From NCBI GenBank assembly GCA_917880885.1, contig OU862928.1, positions 38,366,962 to 38,430,961 on the forward strand: a stretch of DNA of 64,000 nt, written 5' to 3'. Position 1 is the first letter of the stretch. Every line of letters starts with the position of its first letter. Source of the DNA: Limnephilus marmoratus. Lineage: Eukaryota; Arthropoda; Insecta; Trichoptera; Limnephilidae. Made by a program: the position numbers and the translations under genes. Under the pieces are notes generated by a model that did not search any database, was not told where the DNA came from, and saw only the letters and a list, made by a program, of their open reading frames with translations. This document shows positions 63,730 through 64,000 of this stretch, piece after piece.

Positions 63730-64000
63730 TTTAATTTTATTTTCTCATTATCTCCACACAAAATGCTGAGAGGAAAACAAAATCTCTGCCCATGTTTGGG
63801 GATGCTGTGTGGAGGGTCTTTTTAGGGAAAGGAAGGAGAGGAAGTTCTGGGAAGGTTCTTTAAATTAAAGTCGATTGTTCACTTGACGGCTATTGTTATT
63901 GTAATCAATAACAATAGCCGCAAAGTACAATACAATTTGGAAGGCGAGTATGGGTACCGCCGCCCCAGGAACCTTTTATTGGATAACCAACACCTTACCA
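63730..64000. repeat. Two retroposon-family copies, opposite orientation, at the window edge
   Basis: 63730-63860 is the minus-oriented tail (TTTGGGGATGCTGTGTGGAG, GAAGTTCTGGGAAGG). 63938-64000 is a plus-oriented head (GGCGAGTATGGGTACCGCCG, TTTTATTGGATAACCAACAC), cut by the window end. Between them GGCTATTGTTATTG and CAATAACAATAGCC form a palindrome at 63880-63920. Confidence 0.75.

Overview
The window is nuclear DNA of an arthropod, most likely an insect. Three things show this: multi-exon GT-AG genes, a very high density of eukaryotic transposable elements, and AT-rich spacers. Frequent words such as GTAGGTACCTAC and (CTAC)n are common in moth and butterfly genomes, so Lepidoptera is my best guess, but this is an inference. 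Nothing points to a bacterial, phage, plasmid or CRISPR origin.

Host genes. (1) On the minus strand, seven exons between 31789 and 18387 join in perfect phase into a 701-residue nine-finger C2H2 zinc-finger protein; its introns are filled with mobile elements. (2) On the plus strand, 42573-49682 is one uninterrupted 2369-residue ORF: a helical N-terminal region, about 28 ankyrin repeats, a block of kinesin-light-chain-type TPRs, and a second ankyrin block. (3) Smaller gene pieces are a two-exon THAP-domain protein (6259-7002), first-exon candidates at 60135-60224 (+), 5259-5292 (-) and a MADF exon at 12360-12514 (+), a lysine-rich last exon at 54346-54609 (-), and a weak internal exon at 15247-15319 (-).

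Mobile DNA makes up most of the rest. LINE remnants lie at 484-938, 1366-3010, 22911-26830, 27560-27760 and 31835-32530. hAT elements with 8-bp target duplications lie at 2200-2890, 15858-17338, 40114-41817 and 60769-61284. There is a mariner transposase remnant at 13330-13770 and pogo-like MITEs at 24901-25073 and 28815-29501. PIF/Harbinger-type derivatives lie at 37729-38740, 40485-41415, 58839-59716 and 61373-61540; three of them keep stumps of the MADF or Myb/SANT gene and/or the transposase. Other families are tRNA-headed SINEs, a retroposon family of about 430 bp in at least eight copies, a three-copy TIR family (8422, 28328, 52086), and three long-armed fold-back elements sharing one core (4413, 36311, 61317).

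The most interesting signals are (a) repeats packed with perfect heat-shock-element pentamers (nTTCnnGAAnnTTCn), including an array of about 1.3 kb at 9420-10760 and a related copy in the probable 3' UTR of the ankyrin-TPR gene; (b) the ankyrin-TPR-ankyrin protein itself; (c) the fold-back family, whose core has expanded to a 94-bp tandem array at 61872-62470; and (d) Harbinger derivatives reduced to two converging ORF stumps.
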